NCBI RefSeq assembly: GCF_024868665.1
Contig: NC_079893.1
Location: forward strand, 10,030,407 to 10,094,406
Origin: Triplophysa rosa
Lineage: Eukaryota > Chordata > Actinopteri > Cypriniformes > Nemacheilidae
Length of the DNA stretch: 64,000 nt
Direction of reading: 5' to 3'
Both the position numbers and the translations under genes were made by a program. Position 1 is the stretch's first letter. The number at the start of each line of letters is the position of its first letter. Under the pieces are notes generated by a model. That model searched no databases. It was not told the DNA's origin and was given only the letters and a program-made list of their open reading frames with translations. Positions 23,901 to 35,154 of the stretch are shown here, in pieces.

Positions 23901-26900
23901 TTTTCTTCTTCCTCGCTTGATTCACTTGATGTTTCCATACCATCTTCATCAATAACCGTGCCGTCCTGACCTGGAATGAGATTATCTCCTTTTTTCAGTT
24001 TCGTCCAGTTGGTTTCCCAATCTATTTCCTGTTTATTCCAGTCCTCCATCGTGTTTAAGGTTGTGTCTCCAGGACTATCCGTTTCTGAGGTGTCCTTTCC
24101 CTCATGTTTGGTTCGTTCAGTAGATGCATTTTTAGTCATCACGGTAAAGGTCTTGGCCAAAGCGACCAGGTGCTTGTACGCCCAGTTACGTTCAGAGACC
24201 GGAGCACCTTCCACAGTGACAGAAGCGGAATCTCCCCCTGAGAATTCACAGCTGTCCATTAAACTGATGGCCACACCCAGAAAGTGGGCAGAGCTTCCCT
24301 GGGCAAAGGAGCAGAAGCGGGCCTGACATGTTCCGGGCCCCCTGATGTGCAGTTGACAGCCCTCGAAGTTACAGTTGTCCAGCTGGACATGACCCGAGGA
24401 CGTCTACGGAAAGACAAAATATGGAATTACTATAAAGACATAGACATTCTTTTTAAAGGCATTACATGTAATTTTTGCTACTATGTAAGTTGAATAACAA
24501 CAACAAAGGCGTAGGTTGATGACATTGTGGAGAAACACTGAATGATGAGAGTGCTTCTAGTGTTCACTTTGACTTGCAGTAAAAGCGGAAATCGAGGATT
24601 ATACGAACATGACACCATAGGGCAGCAGTTCTCAAACTGTGGTACGCGTACTATTAGTGGTACTTGAAGAGACCCCTGGTGGTACGTGACATGACAGGAA
24701 ATTAAAAACAATATATTTTCATTTACATTACGTGTTTTAAATACAATTTAGGCTTGTCAGTCTATGGTGCGCGTTCACGAGAGCACTTCGATGCATGCGC
24801 ATTTGGTTGGACAAAAAAGTGCAAGTCTTCCTCAATATCGAAATCATCAGACATTTGACGAAAATCAGCTTATATACAGCGTGCGTCTGCTTGTAAACAC
24901 AGAGTTGCGCTTCCGGTTTGTCAGTCAGAACGCCGGCGTCTGCTCCCACCGAATTCGCATGAGTTGAAGTGCTCTCGTGAACGCACACCATAGACTGACA
25001 AGCCAGAGGAGAATATATCGATTCAAGTCGTTATTTTGGTTCGTTTTTCATTAGAATTTCATTAGAATTGAAGGACCAGGTGTAAAGATAAAGATTCACA
25101 GCTCTACTATTAATTTGAGTGTTTATTCATGTGATTTTCTATGGCGGTCATTAGGTGGTACTTGGAACAACTAATTTTATTAAAGGTGGTACTTCATCTG
25201 AAAAGTTTGAGAACCACTGCCATAGGGTATATGTCAAAAGTCACGTGACTAAACCGGTAAATAGGTCTCATCACACCCATCAGCACAGATTCGGCTACAT
25301 AAGGAGTTTAAAATATCATCTTGTTGTGTTGTTTAGTGCCACAATAGACAGAATACAGTCTCCAATTTGATAATTTAACACATAACGTTATCTGCTGCAA
25401 CTGCCAAACAAAAACACTGACAACAGCTGTAGTTAAACACAATAAAACGAGCAGACTGAACAGAAACGATCATCAAAAATGCACACGTTTCACTTCATAA
25501 CACAAGATTAAAAACTACTTTTACAATTTTTCACGTAGCGTTAACGTTTGAACGCATTGGGTATACTAGCTAACTTTGTTAGTTATACAACTTGCAGTTA
25601 ACTATCAGCCAGAAACTAAGTTTTGGTATAAATGGCATGGAAAGCCTAATTTAGTAAGTAAATTTGTTTTCTGTTTATGATGAGAGCATTTTAATTGTTA
25701 ATTTGCTGTTTGTGTGTTTTTATTTACAAATATTAATTATTAGACTTATAAAGCCACAGAGCCTACAATACATACATACATACTGTGTGGATATCAAAAT
25801 ATAAAATAAATGGCCTGATAAAAGATCATATCATATCATATCATATACTGTATATATACAGACGTGCACAAATTTGTTGGTACCCTTACAGCTCATTGAA
25901 ATAATGCTGCATTCCTCCTGAAGAGTGATGAAATTAAAAGCTATTGTATCATGTATACTTGCATACCTTTGGTATGTCATTGAATAAAGCAAAGAAGCGG
26001 TGGAAAGAGATGAATTATTGCTTATTCTACAAAGATATTCTAAAATGGCCTGGACATGTTTGTTGGTACCCCTTAGAAAAGATAATACATAATTGGATTA
26101 TAGTGATATTTCAAACTAATTAGTTTCTTATTACACATGTATCCAATCTTGTAACCAGTCATTGAGCCTATTTAAACGGAGAAAAGTAGTCACCACACTG
26201 AACATGGACCAGAGAAAGCAAAGGATAGAGTTGTCTGAGGAGCTCAGAAAGAAAATAATAGACAAGCATGGTAAAGGTAAAGGCCACAAGATCATCTCCA
26301 AGCAGCTCGATGTTCCTGTGACAACAGTTGCAAATATTATTAAGAAGTTTAAGGTCCATTGAATTGTAGCCAACCTCCCTGGGCGCAAGAGGAAAATCAA
26401 CCCCAGATTGAACAGAAGGATATTGCCAATGGTAGAAAAAGAACCAAGGATAACTGACAAAGAGATACAAGCTGAACTCCAAGGTGAAGGTACGTCAGTT
26501 TCTGATCGCACCATCCGTCGCTTTTTGAGCAAAAGTGGGCTCAATGGAAGACGACCCCGGGGGGCCACTTTTTTTTAAAGAAAAACAAAAAAGCCAGACT
26601 AGAACTAGAATTTGCTAAAATTCATATTCACAAGCCACAATCCTTCTGGGAGAATGTCCTTTGGAAAGATGAGTCAAAACTGGAGCTTTTTGGCAAGTTG
26701 CATGTTCACAGAAGAAAAAATCAAGCTTTCAAAGAAGTGAACACCATACCTACAGTGAAACAGAGGAAGCTTGCTTATGTTTTGGGGCTGCTTTGCTGCA
26801 TCTGGCACAGGGTGCCTTGAATCTGTGCAGGGCACAATGAAATCTCAAGACTATCAAGGCATTCTGGAGCGAAACGTACTGCCCAGTGTCAGAAAGCTCT

Positions 26901-29434
26901 GTCTCAGTCGCAGGTCATGGGTCCTCCAACAGGATGATAATGACCCAAAACACACAGCTAAAATCACCCAAGAATGGATAAGAACAAAACATTGGACTAT
27001 TCTGAAGTGGCCTTCTATGAGTCCTGATCTGAATCCTATGGAACATCTATGGAAAGAGCTGAAACTTGCAGTCTGGAGAAGGCACCCATCAAACCTGAGA
27101 CAGCTGGAGCGGTTTGCTCAGGAAGAGTGAGCCAAACTACCTGTTAACAGGTGCAGAAGTCTCATTGAGAGCTACAGAAAACGTTTGCTTGCAGTGATTG
27201 CCTCTAAAGGTTGTGCAACAAAATATTAGGTTAGGGGTCCCATCATTTTTGTCCATGACATTTTCATTTGTTTTATTATTTACAATATTATATTGAATAA
27301 AAAAATCAAAAGCAAAGTCTGATATCTATTAAATATGGAATAAACAATGGTGGATGCCAATTACTTTTGTCAGTTTCAAGTTATTTCAGAGAAAATTGTG
27401 CATTCTTCGTTTTTTTCTGGAGGGGTACCAACAAATTTGAGCACGTCTGCATAACCAACTGGGCTAAATTGATTAAATAATTCTTTATTTTCAGAAAACA
27501 TACTGTCCAGACCACCGTTTGGATGAAAATATAATACCCCTGGTCTATGTGATGGTCATCGATTTTGATCATCTTTGGTAGCTCATTTAAAAGCATTTTG
27601 AGTAAAACTGCTCTTTGTTTGTTCCATATATACTGTATATAGTATATTCTACTACATACTACCCTGTACAATGTCTCTTATATGTTATTATCCCCCACTT
27701 TCTGTAAAATAGTCTTTATTTTATATATCCATATTTTAGAATCTTTTAGACTGTAAATCTTATTATATTTGTATTGTCATTGTGTTGAATGTCTGTACTA
27801 GAAGCTTCCAACACCAAAGAAAATTCCTTGTGTGTGCAAGCACACTTGGCAATAAAGCTCTTCTGATTCTGATAAGTGAACAAAATAAAATATACTGTAC
27901 AACACTGTTCTAGTGGTTTTGGGATATTTCAATGCAAAAATTCTACATATTATTCCTTTAAATGTCTAAGCACAAAAAGAAATCACCACTGGTGACATAT
28001 AATCTTAATATCGTCGCTGTCCTTCTCAAACCTTGAATGTCCAAATGATTTTCAAGAAATAAAAAGAACACTGTCCTTTTTGGATGATTAAATACTGTGT
28101 TGTCAAAGTTGACACTTTTGGCACTGGTTAGATATTTGTAAAACCCAGTGACAAACATAAAGAGTGACTAATAATAATGATTTATGGCAAAAAATAAAAA
28201 ACACAAAATATGGAAATACAAGGTTTAGAAGGACAGCAGTGATATGAAGCATAAGAATATGCTTACGGTTGGATTAGAAGGTAAAATTATTAAAAAAATT
28301 ATAATATTCACCATATGCCGTCACACACAATGTGAATTTTTGAAGGCCATCTTGAAAGTGATAATGATAGTGAATGAGGGCTGTGGCTATCAAGCTCCAA
28401 AATGACAAAAGCCACTGCACAAAGCACAAAATCTGGTCTAAATTTCTTTAATAGGTCTGATATGATTCTTAAAACTAAATTATCCTGTTTCAACAGTTAA
28501 CAGCCCGCTGGAGATGATGATGATGATTATTATTATGTTGAAAAATGACATACATTTTGGTCTATTACTCACAAAAAGCTATTTAAGGACATGGAGTTTT
28601 GAATCACTTTTATGGTGTTTTCTTCTCATCGAAAGTCTAAATTCACTTTCACTGTGAAAAAAGAGGCCAGGATACTGTTCAAAAGTTAATATTTTGTGTT
28701 AAATGGAGAAAGACATTAGTGTGAAAAAATGAGGACAGACTGTTCATTTTTGGGTGAACTATCCCTTCCAGCTACTTGTAGTGTATAATGAATTATAAAC
28801 TGTTGCCAGTGTTCTCAGACAGAATCTGTGGATGTGAGCTTACCTTATAAACCACAGGTGAAAACCACGCTGGCATGAACACTAAATTACACAGCCTCGC
28901 TGTCGGGCACTGCTGGTCAAAACAACCCAACAACGACACGTCCCCCAACTTCCCCACTCCAACAATCTCCACCGGCACTTTGAGAGCCAACTCCAGCTGT
29001 TCCTCATACACACCCGCATGAAGCACCACCTTATCGTACGGCCCTGCCGCAGCCAAGGCCCCCCTTAGCGTCTCATAACCACCCCCTGCTACTGTGCCAA
29101 CGTGCCAAACCCTGCGATCTTTCCTTCGCCGGAAAAGATGGAGGCAAGCGGACGAGTGGAGCTCAGAGCCATTCTGGGTCCAGGTGCAACTGGCGAGAGA
29201 GTGCTGACGGAGAGCCTCCCTCCAGGAGGGTGGAGGCAGGTGGGGACGACGGGGCCAGTTCGGGTGGCGACATTCGGGGCATCCCAGACAGAGCTGGCGC
29301 CAGCGCGTGCTGTCCAAACTCAGAATGAGTTCACGCCAGGCTCTGCACACTAGACAGCAGCGGCCCAGGTCTGGGAGAGGCAGGTATGCCAGGATGAGGC
29401 GCCATAGTTCAACAGGCAGACTTCCCACCTCCAT
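17954..29434 (-). CDS. FBXO10: F-box only protein 10, complete, 10 coding exons
   Basis: This is a substrate receptor of an SCF (SKP1-CUL1-F-box) ubiquitin ligase; the mammalian protein has been linked to BCL2 turnover. Coding exons on the minus strand are 29434-28844, 24403-23600, 22948-22799, 22666-22530, 22433-22363, 21487-21335, 20530-20216, 20023-19713, 19619-19438 and 18131-17954. They join in phase to 963 aa (human 956). The F-box is at residues about 3-45 (LPVELWRLILAYL, CRAWRELIL). From about 200 onward come many right-handed beta-helix (PbH1/CASH) repeats such as GLIAENNIHSNGEAGLDIRK and NQWGGADIRRGG. An acidic Ser/Glu linker lies in exon 3, and a charged insert (residues about 680-730) lies in the 20530-20216 exon. 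The last residues are CSIL, a CaaX-type box. MEVGSL is chosen as the start by family match; an in-frame ATG lies five codons upstream (29449). Donors GTCCGT (22362) and GTTTGT (19712) are weak. Confidence 0.95.
18855..19236. mobile_element. Short inverted-repeat element (family TTAAAGGRRCANTTCACCC)
   Basis: Lies in the last FBXO10 intron. Left end TTAAAGGAGCATTTCACCC, right end GGGTGAACTGTTCCTTTTAA. The interior carries two mirrored CTACCA-type blocks, so it folds back on itself. Open frames at 18908-19246 (-) and 18972-19193 (+) are this palindromic repeat, not genes. Confidence 0.75.
20531..21334. other. FBXO10 intron without recognised content
   Basis: An 804-bp AT-rich intron between the exons at 21487-21335 and 20530-20216. 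I see no repeat family, ORF or regulatory motif that I can support. Confidence 0.5.
21573..22131. mobile_element. Non-autonomous element with AAAGGGGTCATRTGAC ends, 559 bp
   Basis: The left end AAAGGGGTCATGTGACAT and right end CATATGACCCCTTTAA are inverted repeats. A second, truncated copy with near-identical interior (TTCAAAAACGCTGTATTTTC and CCCCGCCTCTCTGAAACGCG) lies at 42711-43016 in ECPAS. The right end abuts directly on another repeat at 22128, so one inserted beside or into the other. Confidence 0.75.
22128..22341. mobile_element. Truncated copy of the GGGACAGTTCACCC family
   Basis: It begins TTTAAAGGGACTGTTCACTC and ends at GACATGAGGGTGAGTAACTA without the right terminus. It ends only about 22 bp before the FBXO10 exon at 22363-22433, on that exon's donor side. 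Confidence 0.65.
23113..23581 (-). mobile_element. tRNA-derived SINE split by a MITE (23151-23474)
   Basis: On the minus strand GGCTCAGTTGGTAGAACGTT (box A) and GGGTTCGAATCCTAGG (box B) mark a tRNA-like head at about 23490-23581. The fish SINE/LINE tail motif ATGCATTTTAGCAGACTTTT lies at 23120-23142. Between them sits a complete inverted-repeat element of the TTCACCC family (23151-23474). The SINE head ends about 20 bp from the splice donor of the FBXO10 exon at 23600, so it is an old head-adjacent insertion rather than a functional tRNA gene. A cloverleaf was not fully assignable. Confidence 0.65.
24623..25219. mobile_element. hAT element (CAGNGGTTCTCAAA type), 597 bp, with 8-bp target duplication
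   Basis: The ends CAGCAGTTCTCAAACTGTGG and the complement of CAGTGGTTCTCAAACTTTTC are the classic hAT/Charlie-type termini. It is flanked by a perfect 8-bp duplication CCATAGGG (24615-24622 and 25220-25227). The GGTGGTAC motif recurs near both ends. The central part (24751-25004) is a separate long hairpin. It lies in the FBXO10 intron upstream of the 24403-23600 exon. Confidence 0.9.
24751..25004. repeat. Long inverted repeat (hairpin) inside the hAT element
   Basis: The arms at 24751-24789 and 24965-25004 both read GGCTTGTCAGTCTATGGTGY followed by GCGTTCACGAGAGCACTTC when compared strand-reversed, with about one mismatch. Weaker complementarity continues inward for some 15 bp (CATGCG). The loop is about 150 bp. 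Confidence 0.8.
25859..27449 (+). mobile_element. Tc1/mariner element with IR/DR ends, 1591 bp, inactive
   Basis: The outer ends CAGACGTGCACAAATTTGTT and the complement of CAGACGTGCTCAAATTTGTT are inverted. Inner copies of the GTTTGTTGGTACCCC motif near 26056 and GGGGTCCCATCATTTTTGTC near 27234 give the IR/DR layout known from fish Tc1 elements. The left flank is TA (25857-25858). The right flank reads CA and appears mutated. It lies in the first coding intron of FBXO10. Confidence 0.9.
26204..27130 (+). pseudogene. Tc1-type transposase pseudogene
   Basis: The N-terminal paired-type helix-turn-helix starts MDQRKQRIELSEELRKKIID at 26204. A stop follows KKFKVH near 26360, a second stop sits in the T-rich run near 26575, and a frameshift lies near 26770. 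The downstream frame (26771-27130) keeps DDNDPKHT and DLNPMEHLWKEL, the second and third residues of the DD34E catalytic triad; the first is in KDESKLELFG. The element is therefore dead but comparatively well preserved. It is a cut-and-paste DNA transposase gene of the host genome. Confidence 0.9.
27600..27871 (+). mobile_element. LINE 3' tail in FBXO10 intron
   Basis: It ends ACTTGGCAATAAAGCTCTTC followed by TGATTCTGAT, the same tail as the copy at 14950-15109 (shared AATTCCTTGTRTGTGCAARC). It is 5'-truncated with no coding part. Confidence 0.55.
27872..28843. other. FBXO10 intron part next to the F-box exon
   Basis: AT-rich, with a half copy of the TTCACCC family (TTTTTGGGTGAACTATCCC at about 28746-28770). 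No coding or RNA feature is seen. Confidence 0.5.
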
Positions 29435-30150
29435 ATCTGTATGGACCATGCCACCTCACCTGGGCAGATCACCTTAGGGCATAAAACAAAATATGAGAAT
29501 GTTTTATGTTCATTAAATATTCAATATAATTGATCGTTCTCAGATATATTATAAACTTAACATCAAGAGTAACAAAATTCTGAAAGCTTATACAATTTTC
29601 TTCGTTTATAGCCATTTACGATAAACCATAGGTAAAGTGCAATAACTGTTTTTTGGCAGATAAATGACCATTTGTATAACCACAAACCTCCTGGATAAAC
29701 TAGAAGTACTGTAGTAGAACCATGGTTAATTGTCATACGTGAATATATGTTGTATTTTGGGACAAGGTGAATAAACTATGCAACGCTGTCACGTTTGGCA
29801 AAACATAGTGTAACGTTACTCGTTACTCAATCCCAATGTGCCGTGCGCGCGCAGATACAAAGCAAAAGAGCTAGCAGTAGTACGCAATATATTACACAAA
29901 CAAAATCATCGAAGCATTCAATAATACATTCGACTAACGTTATACCTCTAGCAGCAAAAATAAGCGACCCCCTGCAGCAACTTTAACGTTACATCTACAC
30001 AACACGTACTGTCTATTCAGTGCGATCTTAAATAAACGATTAGCGGATCCTACCTTTGATCATACTGTTTCCAGCCACCATTTTATCACACGCATAACTC
30101 ATCATAGCTGCTGTAATCGTCGAGCGTGTTCCGAGCGAAAAAGACATCAT
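29435..30150 (-). promoter_or_regulatory. FBXO10: FBXO10 5' UTR exons and promoter region (inferred)
   Basis: On the minus strand an acceptor (CCCTAAG) at 29473-29474 precedes 38 nt of 5' UTR and the start codon. The sequence ATCAAAG followed by GTAGGATCC at 30054 gives a good donor for an upstream non-coding exon starting somewhere beyond about 30110. Spliced together they create an upstream ORF with ATGs at 30105-30103 and 30102-30100, ending at a TGA six bases before the MVHTD ATG. CpGs are frequent from about 30110 to 30250, as expected of a promoter. Exon 1 limits are inferred from splice signals only. Confidence 0.5.
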
Positions 30151-30346
30151 GCATCCGGTGAAAATCTCGGATTTCTTGGCGTTTTCCGTGCTTTTGAAGG
30201 CGTGGAAAACAGAGGCGCTTGTACGTTTATTCTGGGGGCGGGGATGGTCTTCTACGAAATAAATAAATATATCTGAAGTCTAAAGTTTCCCCTCTTGTCT
30301 GACAGTTGTTAGGCAACATGGCTTTTATTGTGTGTTAGTAACCATT

Positions 30347-30351
<5 letters not shown>

Positions 30352-30400
<49 letters not shown>

Positions 30401-31396
30401 TCTCCAGCGCATCATTTCTTGTGCTGATAAAATTATCTAATGTGTCTTGTGGCTGGATTTACAGAATAAATCACATACCAGAACAGCCTCAATTGTATTA
30501 TTTATTAGCAAACTAATGCTGTATACTGTATATGTTTAACTTCTGTAAAAATGAACGTGATTTGACAAAGAAACCCTCATTCCCAGTTATTTTTTCATGA
30601 CGTATTTTTGTTGGCCAACCTGGAAGTTAGCGCCGCACTGGTTCCTTCGACTAAAAGTCTATGGGTTTTTGGATTAGACCTTTGGAAGATCATAAAAAAG
30701 TTTTGATACTTACAAGTTTTGTCTACCAAAATAACCATTTACGAATTAAGACAATATCTGCTATTTGCAAGCCTAAAGACAATCGCCAGAAGTAGCTATA
30801 AACAGACTACATTACGGTCGCTCAATATGAACTACACCACCACCAAACCTCTTTTTCAAACTTTTTATTAAAAACGTATTCTCTGGTAATTATTCCGTGA
30901 ATGAATCTCCATCCACATTTTTAGAGATTTGTGTACATTATTTGTGAAATGTTATGCTTGATGACGTATGCTTGATACCCACCATTTAGTTTCTTTCATT
31001 TGCTGCATCCCTATTCGCCTACTATGCCCTTAAAGTATGCACTGTTTTTGTTATGAGAAAGTATACATTTTAGCACGTAGCAAAACAGTATGCACGAACT
31101 GGAGTTAGGTCAATGAGACACATCGGCTGCTGCTACGTTCATCTATCAGCTGCACACCCTCAGAAACAAACTACTGCCTTAATCTGTTACAATCAATGCA
31201 CAATGCATTATATATTTACATTTTGGTCAATTTGTTTATTTACATATACTTTATTTTATACGTTACTCTATATTTTATCATTTACTTAGCACCTTATTTT
31301 AATTTCACTTTAATATGTGTAGTCATTGTATGTCTTTTTGTAATATGTTTAATGCTTTGGCATGACAGAACACGCAATCATGCCAATAAAGTACCT

Positions 31397-31469
<73 letters not shown>

Positions 31470-31502
31470 TTTTATACGTTACTCTATATTTTATCATTTA
31501 CT
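30352..31502. repeat. Tandem duplication, copy A, bounded by (TC)n and (GA)n
   Basis: It starts in a (TC)n run (30352-30400) and runs through about 1 kb of repeat-like sequence to a (GA)n run (31401-31467). A 36-bp stutter of its own sequence (from 31253) follows, then a single N at 31503. Every landmark recurs in copy B at an offset of 1148 bp. The 3' part (CATGCCAATAAAGTACCTTT) looks like another LINE tail, from whose TTGAGAGAG end the GA run probably grew. The RERERE-type frames across here are simple repeat. Confidence 0.85.
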
Positions 31503-31503
31503 N

Positions 31504-31548
<45 letters not shown>

Positions 31549-32544
31549 TCTCCAGCGCATCATTTCTTGTGCTGATAAAATTATCTAATGTGTCTTGTGG
31601 CTGGATTTACAGAATAAATCACATACCAGAACAGCCTCAATTGTATTATTTATTAGCAAACTAATGCTGTATACTGTATATGTTTAACTTCTGTAAAAAT
31701 GAACGTGATTTGACAAAGAAACCCTCATTCCCAGTTTTTTTTTCATGACGTATTTTTGTTGGCCAACCTGGAAGTTAGCGCCGCACTGGTTCCTTCGACT
31801 AAAAGTCTATGGGTTTTTGGATTAGACCTTTGGAAGATCATAAAAAAGTTTTGATACTTACAAGTTTTGTCTACCAAAATAACCATTTACGAATTAAGAC
31901 AATATCTGCTATTTGCAAGCCTAAAGACAATCGCCAGAAGTAGCTATAAACAGACTACATTACGGTCGCTCAATATGAACTACACCACCACCAAACCTCT
32001 TTTTCAAACTTTTTATTAAAAACGTATTCTCTGGTAATTATTCCGTGAATGAATCTCCATCCACATTTTTAGAGATTTGTGTACATTATTTGTGAAATGT
32101 TATGCTTGATGACGTATGCTTGATACCCACCATTTAGTTTCTTTCATTTGCTGCATCCCTATTCGCCTACTATGCCCTTAAAGTATGCACTGTTTTTGTT
32201 ATGAGAAAGTATACATTTTAGCACGTAGCAAAACAGTATGCACGAACTGGAGTTAGGTCAATGAGACACATCGGCTGCTGCTACGTTCATCTATCAGCTG
32301 CACACCCTCAGAAACAAACTACTGCCTTAATCTGTTACAATCAATGCACAATGCATTATATATTTACATTTTGGTCAATTTGTTTATTTACATATACTTT
32401 ATTTTATACGTTACTCTATATTTTATCATTTACTTAGCACCTTATTTTAATTTCACTTTAATATGTGTAGTCATTGTATGTCTTTTTGTAATATGTTTAA
32501 TGCTTTGGCATGACAGAACACGCAATCATGCCAATAAAGTACCT

Positions 32545-32610
<66 letters not shown>
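31504..32610. repeat. Tandem duplication, copy B
   Basis: It repeats copy A at an offset of 1148 bp with the same (TC)n start and (GA)n end. The only difference I found is CCCAGTTATTTTTT in copy A against CCCAGTTTTTTTTT in copy B. Copy B ends 54 bp upstream of the ECPAS start codon, so it occupies the region where the promoter should be. Confidence 0.85.
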
Positions 32611-32611
<1 letters not shown>

Positions 32612-32664
32612 TGTTGCGTCTGTGATAGGAGTGGCAGCGCTGGCATTGGTGGCTTCAGTTAAAC
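32611..32664 (+). promoter_or_regulatory. ECPAS: ECPAS 5' leader
   Basis: Only 54 bp separate the (GA)n run from the start codon. The leader contains a four-codon open frame (ATG at 32611, TGA at 32623-32625) directly after the GA run. The start itself lies in AAACATGGCTGCG, close to a YY1-type context. The transcription start is not visible. Confidence 0.45.
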
Positions 32665-35096
32665 ATGGCTGCGCAGGACGAGCTTAGTAAGTTTGATTCA
32701 CTCTGCATTATTAATTTCCTCATCACTACTAAATTGTTATCGCTGTTATTTCCATTATTGCTCATTCTTACACAAATCAAGCTCACCGTAATGCTAGTTC
32801 GTTTACCTGTAGTTACATAAAGAAATATTTGTAAATTAGCTCAGTTTGTCAGCTAGCCGGCTAGTATGTGCTTACAGAGGCCCAATGCTCAGTCATGCTC
32901 CAAAATGAAAGTACTTCTGTTGAGTCTGTGTAAATTATATAACACTACGATCTCTATTTCATGTGAAATTAGCTTCATCTGAATTTCATCGCATTCCAGC
33001 ACTTGTTGTCATTTATTGACAGTGTGAAGAATAAGTGCATTGATGAAATACGTTGACGTTAGTTAGCAGGCAAGCTATGCAGCTCACAGGCTAACCCAAC
33101 TAGCGATTTTAACGTCTATTTTTAGATTATTACTATTACTATTACTATTTGTCGTATTGACTGTTGTTCATTGAAAGCTTGTGCAGTAGTTTATTCTTAA
33201 ATAATATGGTGAAAATGCATTCACGTAAGTGGAAATATGCAGTTGGTGTAACGTTAGTCATTTTAAATACGTAAGAAGCTTCTCACAAAGTTATACAGCA
33301 TAAGAGAACATCTTTATTTATAAATTAACAAGCATTTACATATATTTATTATTTTGACATGTTCTGTCATTCATTCTTTCTCGGCATAACCCTTTATCTT
33401 TCCCTCATCTCAGATCAACTGGAGCGTGTGTTCATGCGGTTAGGTCATGCAGAAACAGATGAGCAGTTGCAGGACATTATATCCAAATTCCTGCCCCCTG
33501 TACTGCTCAAACTGTCCAGCGTGCAGGAGGGGGTACGGAAGAAAGTAAGCGCACGTCCCTTGTTTGTATATATTTTTTGAGGAAAACGATGTCTTACTTT
33601 AGCTATAATATTGTCATAGTAAGCAGCCCTTATAGTACACATGATTTGAATTCATCGGGAGGTCCTTATTAAAAGTTTGGATTGTGGTATTGACCTATCC
33701 AGGTTATGGAATTGCTGGTGCACCTGAACAAAAGGATAAAAAGTCGACCCAAGGTCCAGCTTCCTGTGGAGACGCTGTTGGTTCAGTATCAGGACCCAGC
33801 TGCAGCATCTTTTGTCACGGTATGAATGCACATGGCCATATCTCACTATCAGTACTTAACATGAGCCTAGGTTTTACATTCATATATGTCACATTGTGTT
33901 AAAAACAGCTAAAGTCGATAAAAGTCGATTTACTGTTTTCTTCATAATGTAAAGAATTTTCTATAAAAAATATAAACTTGATATCTTTAATATTGACCGA
34001 GTAAGGCCATTTCAAAGCTTGCAATCATAGTGAAATGAGTGACTGAAATCAAACATTGTTGCTCATTATCTCATAATTAGATTATGAGACTTTAAAGGGG
34101 GCATGCAATGGTGTTTCATGCATTCTGACTTATTGACAATGTTAAATGTGCTGTCTTCTCATGCTTGACATGGTCAACTTGTCAAATAATGAGTTGGACG
34201 TATGACGTAGTATTTCTGTGCTCGATACACTCCCCCAGCGTTCGTATAGGTTTCAGAAAGTTTTTTTCGAACTTTTCTTAGTCCCTTATTGGGCAATTCT
34301 CGGCAAGGCGAAAGAAATAGCCCGGCCACGCGTCAACCGACGAGACATCAAGATTGGCTGCGCTGTGTCAAGATTGGCTGCGCTGTGGGCCTGCAGCTGC
34401 AGCTCGTTACTCTTGCGATAGTTAGAGGTTTGTGTTTGTTTGTTCACGGCATTTGGGTGATGAATGTCAAATAAACAGTGGATATAACGCTGGATTTGGA
34501 GATCATTTGAAACTGATAGATGGCGCAGTCCCAGCACTAAACGATGCCAGACATGAACCGCGGTAAGTGAAACTGAGTCATATGTCTGTGTTTTGTTGGC
34601 AATGGGTGCGCACGTGCTTTAGTGCGGCCCCCCCATCCCCCCCCGCACGCGTCGTATGTTTTCGTAAATAATCATACAGCTGTATCTCTCTTTTATAAAT
34701 GTGATCAAACTAAAGACTCTACAGATATTTGAAGGGTGCGATACTATTCTGTAAGGACTCAAGATTAACATGAGATATGCAGAAACTGTCCGAGTTATGG
34801 CCACTTCAACTTGGTTTTCACAGACAGGGTTACATGTTATTTTATAGAGAGTTATTGGTTCTTATGTCTTGACTGTGTTTGTGCAGAATTTCACTATCAT
34901 CTACATAAAGATGGGCTATCCCAGGCTGGAGGTGTCCAAACAGTGTGAGCTCGCACCTACTTTACTCACAGCAATGGAGGGTAAACCTCAGCCTCAACAG
35001 GACAGGTTAGTTTCAGTTCTGTTTAAAACGTAACAATAATGTTTTTTTATAGTAATATATCATTTTAAATGTTACTGGTTTGTACTTTAATATACC

Positions 35097-35154
<58 letters not shown>

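Noticed and set aside
31196..31588. Frames with long Arg-Glu and Ser-Leu repeats
   Set aside because: They are translations of (GA)n and (TC)n tracts crossing an N in a duplicated segment.
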